64,000 nucleotides of DNA from Sphingobacterium bovistauri (GCF_020295405.1 NZ_JADEYP010000007.1:1-64000); one strand, 5' to 3'; positions 1 through 9,243 are shown, counted from the stretch's first letter. A program made the numbers and translations. Notes: generated by a model from the letters alone, not told the origin.

Positions 1-121
1 TATAAACTCTTCTATTAGCAATAAAACAGAATCCAAAACTGTCAATAATTACAAAATATCCAAAATATCCTCTGTATCCAAGTATGCAGCTTAACAATTA
101 GAAGTTTTCTTAAAAATCGAA

Positions 122-156
122 ATAAAACAAAGAAGCTGCCCTTTTTGGACAGCTTC
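122..156 (-). terminator. Rho-independent terminator of dnaB
   Basis: Read on the minus strand, a 10-bp stem (GAAGCTGTCC / GGGCAGCTTC, one G-U pair) with an AAAAA loop is followed by TTTGTTTT. It lies 26 nt beyond the dnaB stop, as expected for an intrinsic terminator. The remaining bases 1-121 hold no gene or motif that I recognise. Confidence 0.85.
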
Positions 157-182
157 TTCAAATATTATGATTTATTAAGGAT

Positions 183-1775
183 CTAAAACGGAGAATCATC
201 CGGCATATCATTCATACGTGATGGCATTGTGATACCACTTCCTCCAATGAAATCATCAAATGAGGCAGATGGAGACATTGCAGATCCGCTAAAAGGAGAA
301 TCTTTACCTGCACTGAATGAATCAACACCCATTCCGCCAAAGTCTTCTTCCAAATCCGTAAACTTCACGTATTTACCCACGAATTTCAATGGAACTATAC
401 CTGTTTCACCGTTACGGTGTTTTGCAATAATAACTTCTCCTACACCTGCAGTCGAACGACCTTCTTCATCTTCTGTCAATCCATAATATTCTGGGCGGTA
501 CAAGAACAACACCATATCGGCATCCTGCTCAATTGAACCTGATTCACGTAAATCGGATAACATTGGACGCTTACTATTTCCAGGACGAGATTCTACAGCT
601 CGACTCAACTGTGACAAGGCTAATACAGGTACGTTCAATTCCTTAGCCACAGATTTCAGTGCACGTGAGATACTACCAATTTCTTGCTCACGGTTACCAC
701 CACCTTTACCTTCTGATTTACCATGCATCAACTGCAAGTAATCGACGATTACCATTTGAATATCGTGTTGCGCTTTTAGACGTCTACATTTTGCACGGAA
801 TTCAAATACGTTCAATGCCGGAGTATCATCAATAATAAGGGGAGCTTCTGTTAACCTTCCAATTCTAGAATGTAATTGTTGCCATTCATGATCAGCAAGA
901 TTTCCCTTTTTTAATTTTTCTTGTTCTATTTCAGTTTCACCAGCAATAAGACGATTTACTAATTGTACGGAAGACATCTCTAATGAAAATACAACTACTG
1001 GACGTTGGTGATCTACTGCAGCATTACGTGCTACTGAAAGTACGAAGGCAGTTTTACCCATCGCAGGACGAGCTGCAATGATAACCAAATCTGATGGTTG
1101 CCATCCTGATGTCATTCTATCTAGGGCTGTCAATCCTGAAGGTATTCCCGTAAGACCATCTGTACGATCACGCAACAATTCTAAATTATTAATGGCTTCA
1201 CGCATAATGTCGTCCATTTTACGTGAGTCTCTTCTTAAATTGTTTTGTGCGATATCAAATAGACTCTTCTCTGCATGATCCAATAGATCGAAAATATCAG
1301 CAGTCTCATCATAGGATGAATTAATAATCTCAGTGGAGACTTTTATTAGCTCACGCTGGATATATTTTTGAGAAATGATACGTGCGTGGTATTCAATATT
1401 TGCCGCAGAAACAACCCTATCTGTCAATTGAGTGATGTAGTAAGCTCCACCGACCATTTCTAATGCGCCTAATTTGCGCAATTCAGCAGTTACAGTTAAA
1501 ATATCAATAGGGGAGGTTTTTTGAAACAAAGAAAAAATAGCTTCAAATATTTTTTGATGCGATTCTTTGTAGAATGAATCAGGCTTCAAAATATCAATAA
1601 CCTCACTTAGTGCATTTTTCTCTAACATTAGCGCACCAAGTACAGCTTCCTCTAAATCAATTGCTTGAGGAGGTAGCTTACCTAAACCACTTATCATGTT
1701 GTTTAGATTTGTACGTTTTTTGTTAAGATTAGCTCTATTAAAGTTTGTGTTTTGACCCGAAAATTCTTGCTCCAT
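183..1775 (-). CDS. dnaB: Replicative DNA helicase DnaB
   Basis: 530 aa, the ring helicase that unwinds DNA at the replication fork. The N-terminal DnaB domain (about 36-140) starts with LPPQAIDLEEAVLGALM, typical of the family. The RecA-like C-terminal ATPase domain carries Walker A RPAMGKTAF (235-243), Walker B VDYLQL (344-349) and the SQLSRAVE...RPMLSDLRESGSIEQDAD stretch that contains the arginine finger and DNA-binding loops. The last 50 residues are a Gly/Ser/Asp-rich acidic tail ending in DDSPF. Such tails vary between species. No intein is present. It is transcribed alone: a divergent operon lies upstream and a strong terminator lies 26 nt downstream. The start at 1775 gives a normal length for Bacteroidetes DnaB. 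Confidence 0.98.
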   Translation of the reverse strand: MEQEFSGQNTNFNRANLNKKRTNLNNMISGLGKLPPQAIDLEEAVLGALMLEKNALSEVIDILKPDSFYKESHQKIFEAIFSLFQKTSPIDILTVTAELRKLGALEMVGGAYYITQLTDRVVSAANIEYHARIISQKYIQRELIKVSTEIINSSYDETADIFDLLDHAEKSLFDIAQNNLRRDSRKMDDIMREAINNLELLRDRTDGLTGIPSGLTALDRMTSGWQPSDLVIIAARPAMGKTAFVLSVARNAAVDHQRPVVVFSLEMSSVQLVNRLIAGETEIEQEKLKKGNLADHEWQQLHSRIGRLTEAPLIIDDTPALNVFEFRAKCRRLKAQHDIQMVIVDYLQLMHGKSEGKGGGNREQEIGSISRALKSVAKELNVPVLALSQLSRAVESRPGNSKRPMLSDLRESGSIEQDADMVLFLYRPEYYGLTEDEEGRSTAGVGEVIIAKHRNGETGIVPLKFVGKYVKFTDLEEDFGGMGVDSFSAGKDSPFSGSAMSPSASFDDFIGGSGITMPSRMNDMPDDSPF

Positions 1776-1843
1776 TGTCCCTTTGATTTTTTGTTTTTCA
1801 ATAGATTCACTTCTGTGATTTAGAATGTAAAACCATTGTTAAA

Positions 1844-1851
1844 CAAAAGTA
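1844..1851 (-). promoter_or_regulatory. dnaB: Candidate -7 box for dnaB
   Basis: On the minus strand this reads TACTTTTG, a perfect match to the Bacteroidetes -7 consensus TAnnTTTG, 68 nt before the dnaB start. No convincing TTG/TTTG -33 element is visible at the usual 19-21 nt spacing, so the call rests on the -7 box alone. The whole 410-bp divergent gap 1776-2185 is AT-rich and otherwise shows nothing recognisable. Confidence 0.4.
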
Positions 1852-2173
1852 ATAAAAATACTATCCATAAAGATTTATAGTTGTTCACATGCCGTTGTGA
1901 TCTAAAAATTTATAGTGCATTTTGTCCTATGAAATAACGAGTTATTATTAACATATATTGTGGGTTAAATGTGAATTGTTTTGTAATGTTATTGATAATC
2001 AGTTTTTTATTTAAATGTGGAAAACTCTTTCCGATGTTGATAACTGTAAAAAGGTTGTCGTGTGAATTGCTTGATGAGTGTGTTGCGCATTAAGTTTTCA
2101 TTATCAGTGATTTAAGAGTAGTTGCTGTCTATAATGGTGAATATTTGTTCTTTATACTACATAAAATATATAT

Positions 2174-2181
2174 TATCTTTG
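2174..2181 (+). promoter_or_regulatory. ubiE: Candidate -7 box abutting the ubiE start
   Basis: TATCTTTG matches TAnnTTTG exactly and ends only 4 nt before the ubiE ATG. A TTG at 2145-2147 is 26 nt away, longer than usual. If this is the promoter, transcription would start at or next to the start codon, giving a leaderless or nearly leaderless mRNA. Confidence 0.4.
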
Positions 2182-2185
2182 TTGT

Positions 2186-2926
2186 ATGTCAAACGAAGCA
2201 TCAACATTAAAACCCTATAAGTCAAAGGACGGTGGCAAGAAAGAACAAGTCGCAGATATGTTTAATAATATATCTAAAAAATATGATCTATTAAATCGTC
2301 TGATGACCATGCGTATTGATGTGATATGGCGAAAAAAGGCTATCAAATTGTTGCAAGCCATTCAACCACAGCGGATACTGGATGTTGCAACTGGGACGGG
2401 TGATTTTGCTATTGAATCTATTCAAATATTAAAACCTAAAAAAATTGTAGGTGTTGATATCTCGCAAGGAATGTTGGACGTAGCAAAAGAAAAAATTGCT
2501 AAAAAGGGCTTGCAGGATGTATTTGAAGTACAATTAGGAGATTCCGAAAATCTTCAATTTGAAGACCAGTCTTTCGATGCAGTAACAGTAGCCTTTGGTG
2601 TACGTAATTTTGAAAATTTGGAACAAGGTTTGGCTGAGATTTATCGTGTATTGAAGCCTGGTGGAAAAGCTATAATTTTGGAATTATCTAATCCTACTGC
2701 TTTCCCAATTAAGCAATTCTACAGCTTTTATTTCCATAAAATGGTTCCTGCTTTTGGTCGTTTAATTTCAAAAGATTCAAGTGCATATTCTTATCTTCCG
2801 GAATCTGTAGCTAAATTTCCTGATGGCCAACGTTTTGCAAAGATAACTGATAAAGTTGGTTTTTCATCGACTAAGGTTATGCCACAGACTTTTGGTTTTT
2901 GTACGATTTATGAAGCATCGAAATGA
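2186..2926 (+). CDS. ubiE: Demethylmenaquinone methyltransferase UbiE/MenG
   Basis: 246 aa, SAM-dependent C-methyltransferase that performs the last step of menaquinone synthesis (demethylmenaquinone to menaquinone). The family opening KKEQVADMFNNISKKYDLLN is present. SAM motif I is LDVATGTGDF (65-74). The later VTVAFGVRNFEN and VLKPGGKAIILELSNP motifs are typical of UbiE. Bacteroidetes use menaquinone, so the MenG reaction is the relevant one. It is the first gene of a tight operon (ubiE-porT-SDR-yqeY-GNAT). Its stop overlaps the porT start by 4 nt (ATGA), which suggests translational coupling. Confidence 0.96.
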   Translation: MSNEASTLKPYKSKDGGKKEQVADMFNNISKKYDLLNRLMTMRIDVIWRKKAIKLLQAIQPQRILDVATGTGDFAIESIQILKPKKIVGVDISQGMLDVAKEKIAKKGLQDVFEVQLGDSENLQFEDQSFDAVTVAFGVRNFENLEQGLAEIYRVLKPGGKAIILELSNPTAFPIKQFYSFYFHKMVPAFGRLISKDSSAYSYLPESVAKFPDGQRFAKITDKVGFSSTKVMPQTFGFCTIYEASK

Positions 2927-3762
2927 TTAAATACGTATCTATACTGTTGTTTTCGATCTTATTTTCTGTTAAAATTTTGGTAGCTCAAAGTTTCGTCTCT
3001 TTTCCTTTTAGTGGGTATGACGAAGACGCTACGATTAATATTGGTTTTCAATACAATTTTATTAATCAAAATTACCAATTGAAACTCAAAGATAAGTGGA
3101 ACCAATTGTTCGAAGATATGGATACAGACATGACTGATATTACGTATTTGGGGGACTTAAAAGCTATTTATTCCAAATCCTCAAATGGCTTTTCCATTGG
3201 TATACCTGTAGATTTTAAGCTGAATGATAGGGTTTTTATTAATGTTAATCCATCATTTAATATTCTTAATTCTCATCAAATTTCATATGTTCCAATGGAT
3301 AGTGAACTTAATGCTCTTGATCGAAAATCAAAGCATATGTTAGGAGATACAAGAGGAGATAATTTTAACTCATTTGAGTTTCCATTTGGGTTGAAATTCA
3401 AATCTGAGGAGAAAAGGCTATTTAATTCGGAGTCTAAGTTTAGAGCATATTTTGTTGGAGGGTTTCGCTTAACGCGTTGGTCAGGGCTAATTACTAATTA
3501 TCGTAATCTTGAGATAGAGCAAAATAATAATCGACCTATACCTGAAGGTTTAATATTGAAACCTGAATATATGTCATGGGACGTTGGGGCCGGTTTTGAT
3601 TTTTATTTAACGCATTTTAAAGTTTCACCTGAAGTGAGATTTAACCAAAGTTTGAGTAATGTATTTAGTACTCATCATGTTTTATCTTTGAGTAATAAAT
3701 TTATGGCACCGATAGATCGCGGGGTAATTCGCAATATCTATTTTAGCCTAATATTTCAATAA
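2923..3762 (+). CDS. porT: PorT-family outer-membrane beta-barrel protein (type IX secretion)
   Basis: 279 aa with an N-terminal signal peptide (about 1-21, ending VLVAQ-like at ILVAQ). The rest is beta-strand rich and ends in an aromatic residue pattern (IYFSLIFQ) typical of outer-membrane barrels. Features shared with PorT/SprT proteins are the stretch SFEFPFGLKFKSEEKRLFNSESKFRAYFVGGFR and the GAGFDFYLTHFKVSPEVRFNQSLSNV block near the C-terminus. PorT is needed for the Bacteroidetes type IX secretion system. Its position directly after ubiE, with a 4-nt overlap, is the usual arrangement in this phylum and supports the call. No other type IX gene is in the window. Confidence 0.85.
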   Translation: MIKYVSILLFSILFSVKILVAQSFVSFPFSGYDEDATINIGFQYNFINQNYQLKLKDKWNQLFEDMDTDMTDITYLGDLKAIYSKSSNGFSIGIPVDFKLNDRVFINVNPSFNILNSHQISYVPMDSELNALDRKSKHMLGDTRGDNFNSFEFPFGLKFKSEEKRLFNSESKFRAYFVGGFRLTRWSGLITNYRNLEIEQNNNRPIPEGLILKPEYMSWDVGAGFDFYLTHFKVSPEVRFNQSLSNVFSTHHVLSLSNKFMAPIDRGVIRNIYFSLIFQ

Positions 3763-3763
3763 A

Positions 3764-4525
3764 ATGAGAACAGTTTTAATAACAGGCGCTAGTTCTGGAA
3801 TTGGTGCTGCGTGTGCTAAAGTATTGGCAAGTGAGGGTATATACCGTTTGTTGTTATGTGCACGACGTGAAGAGCGATTAGAAGAATTGAAAAATGAATT
3901 ATTAAACGATTATCCTAATTTAGAAGTATATACTTTTGTATTAGATGTACGTAATCGTGAAGATGTTTTTGCTGCGATTGAAAAACTACCAACAGCATGG
4001 AGAAATATTGATATTTTGATCAATAATGCTGGTTTGAGTCAAGGTTTAGATCCTATTCAAGACGGTAGTTTGGATGATTGGGATCGAATGATTGATACCA
4101 ATGTCAAAGGGCTTCTTTATGTAACGAAAGCTGTGGCACCATTGCTTAAACAGAGTGTTAATGCACATATTGTGAATTTGGGTTCTATAGCAGGAAAGGA
4201 AGTTTATCCAAATGGCAATGTGTATTGTGCGACAAAACACGCAGTCGATGCATTGAATAAAGCGATGCGTATAGATATGTTACCTTTTGGAATTAAGGTG
4301 ACTGCTATTAATCCAGGAATGGTGGAAACAGAATTCTCGGAAGTACGTTTTAAAGGAGATAAAGAACGAGCAAAAACGGTATATGATGGTTTGACACCGT
4401 TAAGTGGAAAAGATATAGCAGAGACTATTTCTTTTGTTTTATCTCGTCCAGCACATGTAAATATTAATGATTTGCTAATCATGCCAACGGCACAAGCAAA
4501 TGGAACAGTAGTAAATAGAAAATAA
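3764..4525 (+). CDS. SDR-family NAD(P)-dependent oxidoreductase
   Basis: 253 aa classical short-chain dehydrogenase. The nucleotide-binding motif TGASSGIG is at 7-14, NNAG at 87-90, and the catalytic Ser141, Tyr154 and Lys158 are all present (NLGSIAG...YCATK). It resembles the YdfG group, which oxidises L-allo-threonine or serine and reduces 3-hydroxy acid derivatives, but the true substrate cannot be read from the sequence. It starts 1 nt after the porT stop and is followed 7 nt later by yqeY, so it is co-transcribed with the ubiE operon. Confidence 0.9.
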   Translation: MRTVLITGASSGIGAACAKVLASEGIYRLLLCARREERLEELKNELLNDYPNLEVYTFVLDVRNREDVFAAIEKLPTAWRNIDILINNAGLSQGLDPIQDGSLDDWDRMIDTNVKGLLYVTKAVAPLLKQSVNAHIVNLGSIAGKEVYPNGNVYCATKHAVDALNKAMRIDMLPFGIKVTAINPGMVETEFSEVRFKGDKERAKTVYDGLTPLSGKDIAETISFVLSRPAHVNINDLLIMPTAQANGTVVNRK

Positions 4526-4532
4526 AAATATT

Positions 4533-4982
4533 ATGTCATTAGAACAAACTATAAATCAGGATATCAAAGCGGCGATGATCGCTAAAGACGCTGTGCGTCT
4601 AAGAGGCTTACGTGCTGTAAAATCAGCTATTTTATTAGCTAAAACTGAAAAAGCAGGTGTAGAGGTATTGTCAGAAGATGCTGAAATCAAGGTTTTACAA
4701 AAATTAGTAAAACAACGTAAAGAATCTGGAGAAATCTACAAAACTCAAGGTCGTGAGGATTTATTCCAAATAGAATTTGAAGAGCAAGAAGTAATCGAGC
4801 AATATCTGCCAAAGCAATTATCTCGTGAAGACATTGAGGCTGCCATCAAAAGTATCATAACAGAGACTGGTGCTGCTGGAATGAAAGATATGGGTAAAGT
4901 AATGGGAGCTGCTAATGCACAGTTGGCTGGTAAGGCTGATGGTAAAACTATTTCTGAAATCGTAAAATCAAGTTTGGCATAA
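4533..4982 (+). CDS. GatB/YqeY domain-containing protein
   Basis: 149 aa, stand-alone YqeY protein related to the tail domain of GatB, the amidotransferase subunit that handles misacylated tRNA. The family start SLEQTINQDIKAAMIAKDAVRLRGLRAVKSAILLAKTEK and the closing GKADGKTISEIVKSSL are clear. The role of free YqeY proteins is not well settled; binding to tRNA-like or aminoacyl substrates has been proposed. Start and length are normal. It lies 7 nt after the SDR gene and 4 nt before the GNAT gene. Confidence 0.93.
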   Translation: MSLEQTINQDIKAAMIAKDAVRLRGLRAVKSAILLAKTEKAGVEVLSEDAEIKVLQKLVKQRKESGEIYKTQGREDLFQIEFEEQEVIEQYLPKQLSREDIEAAIKSIITETGAAGMKDMGKVMGAANAQLAGKADGKTISEIVKSSLA

Positions 4983-4986
4983 TTTT

Positions 4987-5439
4987 ATGGCAAATGTTTC
5001 TTGGGTAGTTCGGCCTTTTTCTGAATTGTCAAGTCTAGAGCTTTATCAAATTTTACAGCTTCGTATCAACGTTTTTATGTTAGAGCAAGAATGCTTATAT
5101 GACGAATGCGATAATAAAGATTTGAAAGGAAAACATTTGATGGGACTGATCGATGGAAATGTCGTTGCCTATGCCAGATTACTTCCTCCGAATATTTCTT
5201 ATGTGGATGCTTCCATCGGAAGGGTCGTGGTAAATCCAAACTCCCGTCATTTGAAATTGGGAACGGTACTTATGCGAGAGGCGATTTCGAGTGTGCGTAA
5301 GGATTTCCCTTCTGAGATTATTCGAATTAGTGCACAAGCACATCTGCAAGGTTTTTATGAAAATGTGGGGTTTGTACGAGTTAGTGAAGAACCTTATTTA
5401 GAAGATAATATTCCCCATGTAGAAATGGAGTTAAAATAA
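4987..5439 (+). CDS. GNAT-family N-acetyltransferase, ElaA-like
   Basis: 150 aa. The opening ELSSLELYQILQLRINVFMLEQECLYDECDNKDL and the block ASIGRVVVNPNSRHLKLGTVLMREAI (acetyl-CoA binding motif A) match the ElaA subgroup of GNAT proteins, as does AQAHLQGFYENVGFVRVSEEPYLEDNIPHVEM at the end. The substrate is unknown. It is the last gene of the ubiE operon. Its stop codon lies at the start of a long inverted repeat that serves as terminator for this operon and for the facing gene. Confidence 0.9.
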   Translation: MANVSWVVRPFSELSSLELYQILQLRINVFMLEQECLYDECDNKDLKGKHLMGLIDGNVVAYARLLPPNISYVDASIGRVVVNPNSRHLKLGTVLMREAISSVRKDFPSEIIRISAQAHLQGFYENVGFVRVSEEPYLEDNIPHVEMELK

Positions 5440-5480
5440 ATAAAAAGTCAAATTCTTAAACTGAATTTGACTTTTTATTT
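5438..5480. terminator. Bidirectional terminator between converging genes
   Basis: An 18-bp perfect inverted repeat (5438-5455 with 5463-5480, core AAAAAGTCAAATTC / GAATTTGACTTTTT) with a 7-nt loop. It has a T-run on each strand, so it can stop transcription from both sides. It overlaps the stop of the GNAT gene and includes the last codons and stop of the facing membrane protein gene. Confidence 0.85.
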
Positions 5481-5965
5481 AATAAGTTGAGTCTAGTATT
5501 TAGGATGACTATTAACTCATTCAACGTTTCTATGTCTAATTTTGAAGCAGTTTCAATTGAATTATTGGAAATATCTATAATTTTTAATGCTCCGAAATTA
5601 TCATCAGGATATTCTTTATAAATATCGAAGAAGATGTCATCAAGTTCAATAATTTTACTATTTCCTTTAAATAAGTAATAATGAGCAGAATATTTTAGTT
5701 CATTGTTCGTTATTACTATAGTTTCTTTACCCTTAGTATTCCATAGAGACATTTTCAATAATATATAAGTTAAATATCCAAAAAATCCTAAACCTAATAT
5801 ATTTCCTATATGTAATCCCATCCCAGAGAATAAAGGAAAAAGAATAGTGCAAATGGCAATTATAAAAAATACAGCTGTTAAAAAATATAATACTATTCTT
5901 GCAAATATATTAGGTTGTTTATCCCATATTGTGAGAACATTATCTTCGTAGGTGTATTTACCCAT
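5456..5965 (-). CDS. Small membrane protein of unknown function
   Basis: 169 aa, not recognised. A short N-terminal cytoplasmic stretch is followed by two hydrophobic segments (about 21-43, IFARIVLYFLTAVFFIIAIC and onward, and about 54-73), then a soluble C-terminal half with ITNNELKYSAHYYLFKGNSKIIELDDIFFD. That half resembles the PH-like or YcxB-like cytoplasmic domains found in small Bacteroidetes membrane proteins, but this is only an impression. It lies 53 nt downstream of the ABC-F gene on the same strand and could share its transcript. Its stop codon lies inside the bidirectional terminator. Confidence 0.7.
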   Translation of the reverse strand: MGKYTYEDNVLTIWDKQPNIFARIVLYFLTAVFFIIAICTILFPLFSGMGLHIGNILGLGFFGYLTYILLKMSLWNTKGKETIVITNNELKYSAHYYLFKGNSKIIELDDIFFDIYKEYPDDNFGALKIIDISNNSIETASKLDIETLNELIVILNTRLNLLNKKSNSV

Positions 5966-6018
5966 ATTTATAAAATGATGAATAATTAAACATAAGGTTA
6001 ATTAGTTTAATTTCAAAA

Positions 6019-7932
6019 TCATCCTTCCAATTCCATTATTTCTTCTGCTAGCACTTCCCAATTTTGTTGTAACTGGTCATATTCAGCTTTTGCAGAATTG
6101 TAATTTCTAGTCGCTTCTTGCAATTTGACAGCATCCGAATAAACTTCTTCCGAAGCCAAATGAGCTTCTAATTGGTTTACTTCAACTTCTTTTGTCGCAA
6201 TTTGTTCTTCCAATTGAGCCAACTCTTTATTTTTCTTTAAGAGTATACGTTTAGAATCTTCTGTAGGAGCTTGTTTCTGCTTTTTAGGCTCTTCTTTAAC
6301 AACCTTTTTCTCCTCTTTTACCTCGGGTTTGATGACTCTTTTTGAATTCCATTCTTCGTATTCTTGATACGTTCCGGGGTATTCTTTGATTTCTTTATTC
6401 TCAATAAACCATATTTTATTAGCGATATTATCTAAGAAATAACGGTCGTGAGAAACCACAATAACAGTTCCTTCATATTGTTGTAAAGCCTGAATCAAAA
6501 TATTCACTGAAGCCATATCCAAGTGGTTGGTCGGCTCATCAAGAACCAAAAAGTTGGCATCCGCAGTCAAGGCTTTAGCCAAAGCCACACGCGATTTCTC
6601 ACCCCCCGACAGGACTTTAATCTTTTTGAAAGCATCATCACCTGTAAATAAGAAACAACCTAAAATCGAACGTAATTCAGTCTCGGTATGTTTAGGTGCG
6701 AAAGCTTGCATCTCGGCAATGATAGAATTTTCTAAATGCAAAGCCTCTAATTGATGCTGTGCAAAGAAGGTCTGCGAAACATTGTGACCTTTGATACCCT
6801 TGCCTTCAAAATTAAGATCGTCTTCAGCTACAATACGTAATAGTGTAGATTTACCTTTACCATTGGCACCAATCAACGCTATTTTATCACCTTTTTCAAT
6901 CAATCCATTCGTATTGCGTAAAATTTCTAGGTTTGGATATGATTTTGAAATATTTTCCAATGTCACCACATGACGTCCTGAAGGTTTCGAGAATTTAAAG
7001 CTGAAGTTTACCTCTGGATTATCGTCATCCACATCGTCTACACGGTCCATACGTTCCAATGCTTTGATACGAGACTGTGCCATTTTTGCTTTTGATGCTT
7101 TTGCGCGGAAACGCTCAATTAACTTTTCTTCCTGTTTTATCTTCGCTTGCTGATTTTTGAACTGACCTGCTTGGATTTCATTACGCATGGCCTTTTCTTC
7201 CAAATAGAAGCTGTAATTTCCCGCATATAGGGTTAATTTACCCTTACGAGATTCCACTGTTTTTTTGATAATACGATCTAGGAAATATCTATCGTGCGAT
7301 ACAATTACAATGGCACCTTCGAAAGCTTGTAAGTAATTTTCCAACCATTTGATGGAAGGTAAATCCATGTGGTTGGTCGGTTCATCCAATAGCAGGATGT
7401 CTGGAGTTTGCAATAAAATTCTAGCTAACATCACACGCATACGCCAACCTCCAGAGAATGTCGCTAAAGGTCTTTTTTGCTCATCTTCCGAAAAACCTAG
7501 ACCAGCTAATATTTCGTGTGCACGAAATTCTATATTATATCCATCCAACGCTTCGAATTCCATTTGCTTATCGCTAAGCTTATTGAGAATATCGTCCGAA
7601 TAGTCAGTTTCTAATTTCTTTAACAGATTTTCTATTTCAGTATGCAACTGATTTTGACGCTCGAAAGCTTCCATCGCCACATGCAAAATGCTTTTTTCAG
7701 AATGGTAAGACAATAAATCTTGGTTTAAGTAACCAATTTTTAAGTCTTTAGCCATTGAAATGGTACCCGAGGTAGGCGTGTATTGCCCCACTATCAGACG
7801 AAGTAAGGTTGATTTTCCTGTGCCATTTGCACCGATTAATCCTACTTTGTCACCTGGTTTGATGTGCCAGTTTGCTTCGTCGTACAAGGCTCTTGAGCCT
7901 ATTTCAAATGTTAAGTTATTTATAGATATCAT
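6019..7932 (-). CDS. ABC-F family ATPase (ribosome-associated)
   Basis: 637 aa soluble protein with two ABC ATPase domains and no membrane segment. Domain 1 has Walker A GANGTGKSTLL and signature FSGGWRMRVMLA; domain 2 has GANGKGKSTLL and LSGGEKSRVALAKAL. Both have the LLDEPTNH / VLDEPTNHLD Walker B and the SHDRYFLD switch. A charged linker joins them and a coiled-coil tail (about 540-637, rich in Lys/Glu) follows. ABC-F proteins act on the ribosome in translation rescue or antibiotic protection; this housekeeping type resembles YheS/Uup. I place the start at 7932 (MISINNLTFEIG) because the open frame extends farther upstream only through a region that contains a -7 box (7941-7948) and overlaps the pyrD leader. 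Confidence 0.93.
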   Translation of the reverse strand: MISINNLTFEIGSRALYDEANWHIKPGDKVGLIGANGTGKSTLLRLIVGQYTPTSGTISMAKDLKIGYLNQDLLSYHSEKSILHVAMEAFERQNQLHTEIENLLKKLETDYSDDILNKLSDKQMEFEALDGYNIEFRAHEILAGLGFSEDEQKRPLATFSGGWRMRVMLARILLQTPDILLLDEPTNHMDLPSIKWLENYLQAFEGAIVIVSHDRYFLDRIIKKTVESRKGKLTLYAGNYSFYLEEKAMRNEIQAGQFKNQQAKIKQEEKLIERFRAKASKAKMAQSRIKALERMDRVDDVDDDNPEVNFSFKFSKPSGRHVVTLENISKSYPNLEILRNTNGLIEKGDKIALIGANGKGKSTLLRIVAEDDLNFEGKGIKGHNVSQTFFAQHQLEALHLENSIIAEMQAFAPKHTETELRSILGCFLFTGDDAFKKIKVLSGGEKSRVALAKALTADANFLVLDEPTNHLDMASVNILIQALQQYEGTVIVVSHDRYFLDNIANKIWFIENKEIKEYPGTYQEYEEWNSKRVIKPEVKEEKKVVKEEPKKQKQAPTEDSKRILLKKNKELAQLEEQIATKEVEVNQLEAHLASEEVYSDAVKLQEATRNYNSAKAEYDQLQQNWEVLAEEIMELEG

Positions 7933-7940
7933 TTCGACTG

Positions 7941-7948
7941 CAAAAGTA
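7941..7948 (-). promoter_or_regulatory. Candidate -7 box for the ABC-F gene
   Basis: On the minus strand TACTTTTG (followed by CA) fits TAnnTTTG and ends 8 nt before the ATG at 7932. It supports that start, since a start farther upstream would lie ahead of its own promoter. No good -33 element is seen. Confidence 0.45.
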
Positions 7949-7970
7949 GTGAATATTTCTGCTTCTTTCC

Positions 7971-7978
7971 TACCTTTG
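7971..7978 (+). promoter_or_regulatory. pyrD: Candidate -7 box for pyrD
   Basis: TACCTTTG on the plus strand matches the -7 consensus and lies 57 nt before the pyrD ATG. It is only 22 nt from the divergent ABC-F box, so the two promoters would be back to back. The -33 position is not convincing. Confidence 0.4.
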
Positions 7979-8035
7979 TAGCTAAGCAAAAGGAATATAT
8001 CCACTGCATAATTGATTTTAGATTCATATTTGACG

Positions 8036-9067
8036 ATGTACAAACTAATAAAACCAATTTTCTTTTCGATGGCGCCTGAAAAAGCCCATCACACCGTGAC
8101 GAACGGATTGCAAACTTTTACCAAAATTTGGGGTGCAAAATCCATTTTAAAATCACTGTACAAAGTAGAAGATCCTCGTTTGGAAAGAGAAGTTTTTGGC
8201 TTGAAGTTCAAAAATCCTGTTGGATTGGCTGCTGGATTTGATAAAAATGCAGAGTACATTGAGGATATGGCAAATTTCGGTTTTGGTTTTATCGAAATTG
8301 GAACCGTTACTCCAAAACCACAACCTGGAAATGATAAACCGCGTATGTTTCGTTTGGTAAACGATGAAGCGTTGATTAATCGTATGGGATTCAACAACCA
8401 AGGCGCAGATGTAGCAGCGGGGCGTTTATCGCATTTGAAAAGTCGTGAAGGCGTCATTATAGGTGGAAATATTGGTAAAAATAAAGTTACTCCAAACGAA
8501 GAAGCTGTAAATGATTATATCTACTGTTTTCATTCATTATATGATTATGTGGATTATTTTGTGGTGAATGTAAGTTCTCCGAATACTCCAGGTTTGCGTG
8601 ATCTACAAGAAAAGGGGCCTTTGATGCATATTTTGAATACTTTACAGGATTTGAATGCACAGAAGCCAGTTGCAAAACCAATCTTATTAAAAATTGCACC
8701 AGATTTGACAGATTCGCAATTGGATGATATCGTAGAAATCGTAACCGAAACAAAAATTGCAGGATTGATCGCTACAAATACGACTATTTCGAGAGAAGGA
8801 TTGAAGTCTGATCCAAATTTGGTGAAGGAAATGGGTGGTGTAAGTGGTAAGCCATTAACAAAACGTTCTACTGAAGTTATTAAATACATCCATACTAAAT
8901 CTAATGGTTCTTTTCCTATCATTGGGGTAGGGGGTATTCACACAGCAGAAGATGCAATTGAAAAATTGAACGCTGGCGCTGCTTTAGTACAGATATATAC
9001 AGGTTTCATTTACGAAGGTCCTGCTTTGATAAGCAACATTTGTAAAGGTATTTTGAAAAATAAATAA
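8036..9067 (+). CDS. pyrD: Dihydroorotate dehydrogenase (quinone), class 2
   Basis: 343 aa. It oxidises dihydroorotate to orotate in pyrimidine synthesis, passing electrons to menaquinone at the membrane. The N-terminal amphipathic helix [19 protein letters not shown] is the hallmark of class 2 enzymes. The FMN-barrel motifs are [13 protein letters not shown], the catalytic-serine loop [18 protein letters not shown] and [33 protein letters not shown]. The start at ATG 8036 is preferred to an in-frame TTG at 8012, because homologues begin with MYK. A terminator follows 118 nt downstream. Another pyrimidine gene, pyrC, lies 16 kb away. Confidence 0.97.
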   Translation: MYKLIKPIFFSMAPEKAHHTVTNGLQTFTKIWGAKSILKSLYKVEDPRLEREVFGLKFKNPVGLAAGFDKNAEYIEDMANFGFGFIEIGTVTPKPQPGNDKPRMFRLVNDEALINRMGFNNQGADVAAGRLSHLKSREGVIIGGNIGKNKVTPNEEAVNDYIYCFHSLYDYVDYFVVNVSSPNTPGLRDLQEKGPLMHILNTLQDLNAQKPVAKPILLKIAPDLTDSQLDDIVEIVTETKIAGLIATNTTISREGLKSDPNLVKEMGGVSGKPLTKRSTEVIKYIHTKSNGSFPIIGVGGIHTAEDAIEKLNAGAALVQIYTGFIYEGPALISNICKGILKNK

Positions 9068-9184
9068 TCGTTTTAGTAATCTTTTTTGTTAAAATATGTT
9101 AATATAAAACTGACATAACGTAGTTTGGCATAAGTATTGAATGTAGTTTAGTAATTCATAATTTAGGTTAATAATTGGTTAGTT

Positions 9185-9224
9185 AAAAAATCCTTCAATC
9201 TCCCCGATTGAAGGATTTTTTTTT
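9185..9224 (+). terminator. Rho-independent terminator after pyrD
   Basis: Stem AAAAAATCCTTCAATC with GATTGAAGGATTTTTT, loop TCCCC, followed by more T. It is a strong intrinsic terminator between pyrD and the OmpA-family gene. Confidence 0.92.
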
Positions 9225-9243
9225 GTTATTTAACAATAAAATA

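Noticed and set aside
7933..8043. 37-codon N-terminal extension of the ABC-F gene
   Set aside because: It would run over its own promoter box and the pyrD leader; homologues start at MISINNL.
8089..8922. Several open frames antisense to pyrD
   Set aside because: pyrD is clearly conserved and coding; the antisense frames lack starts and family features.
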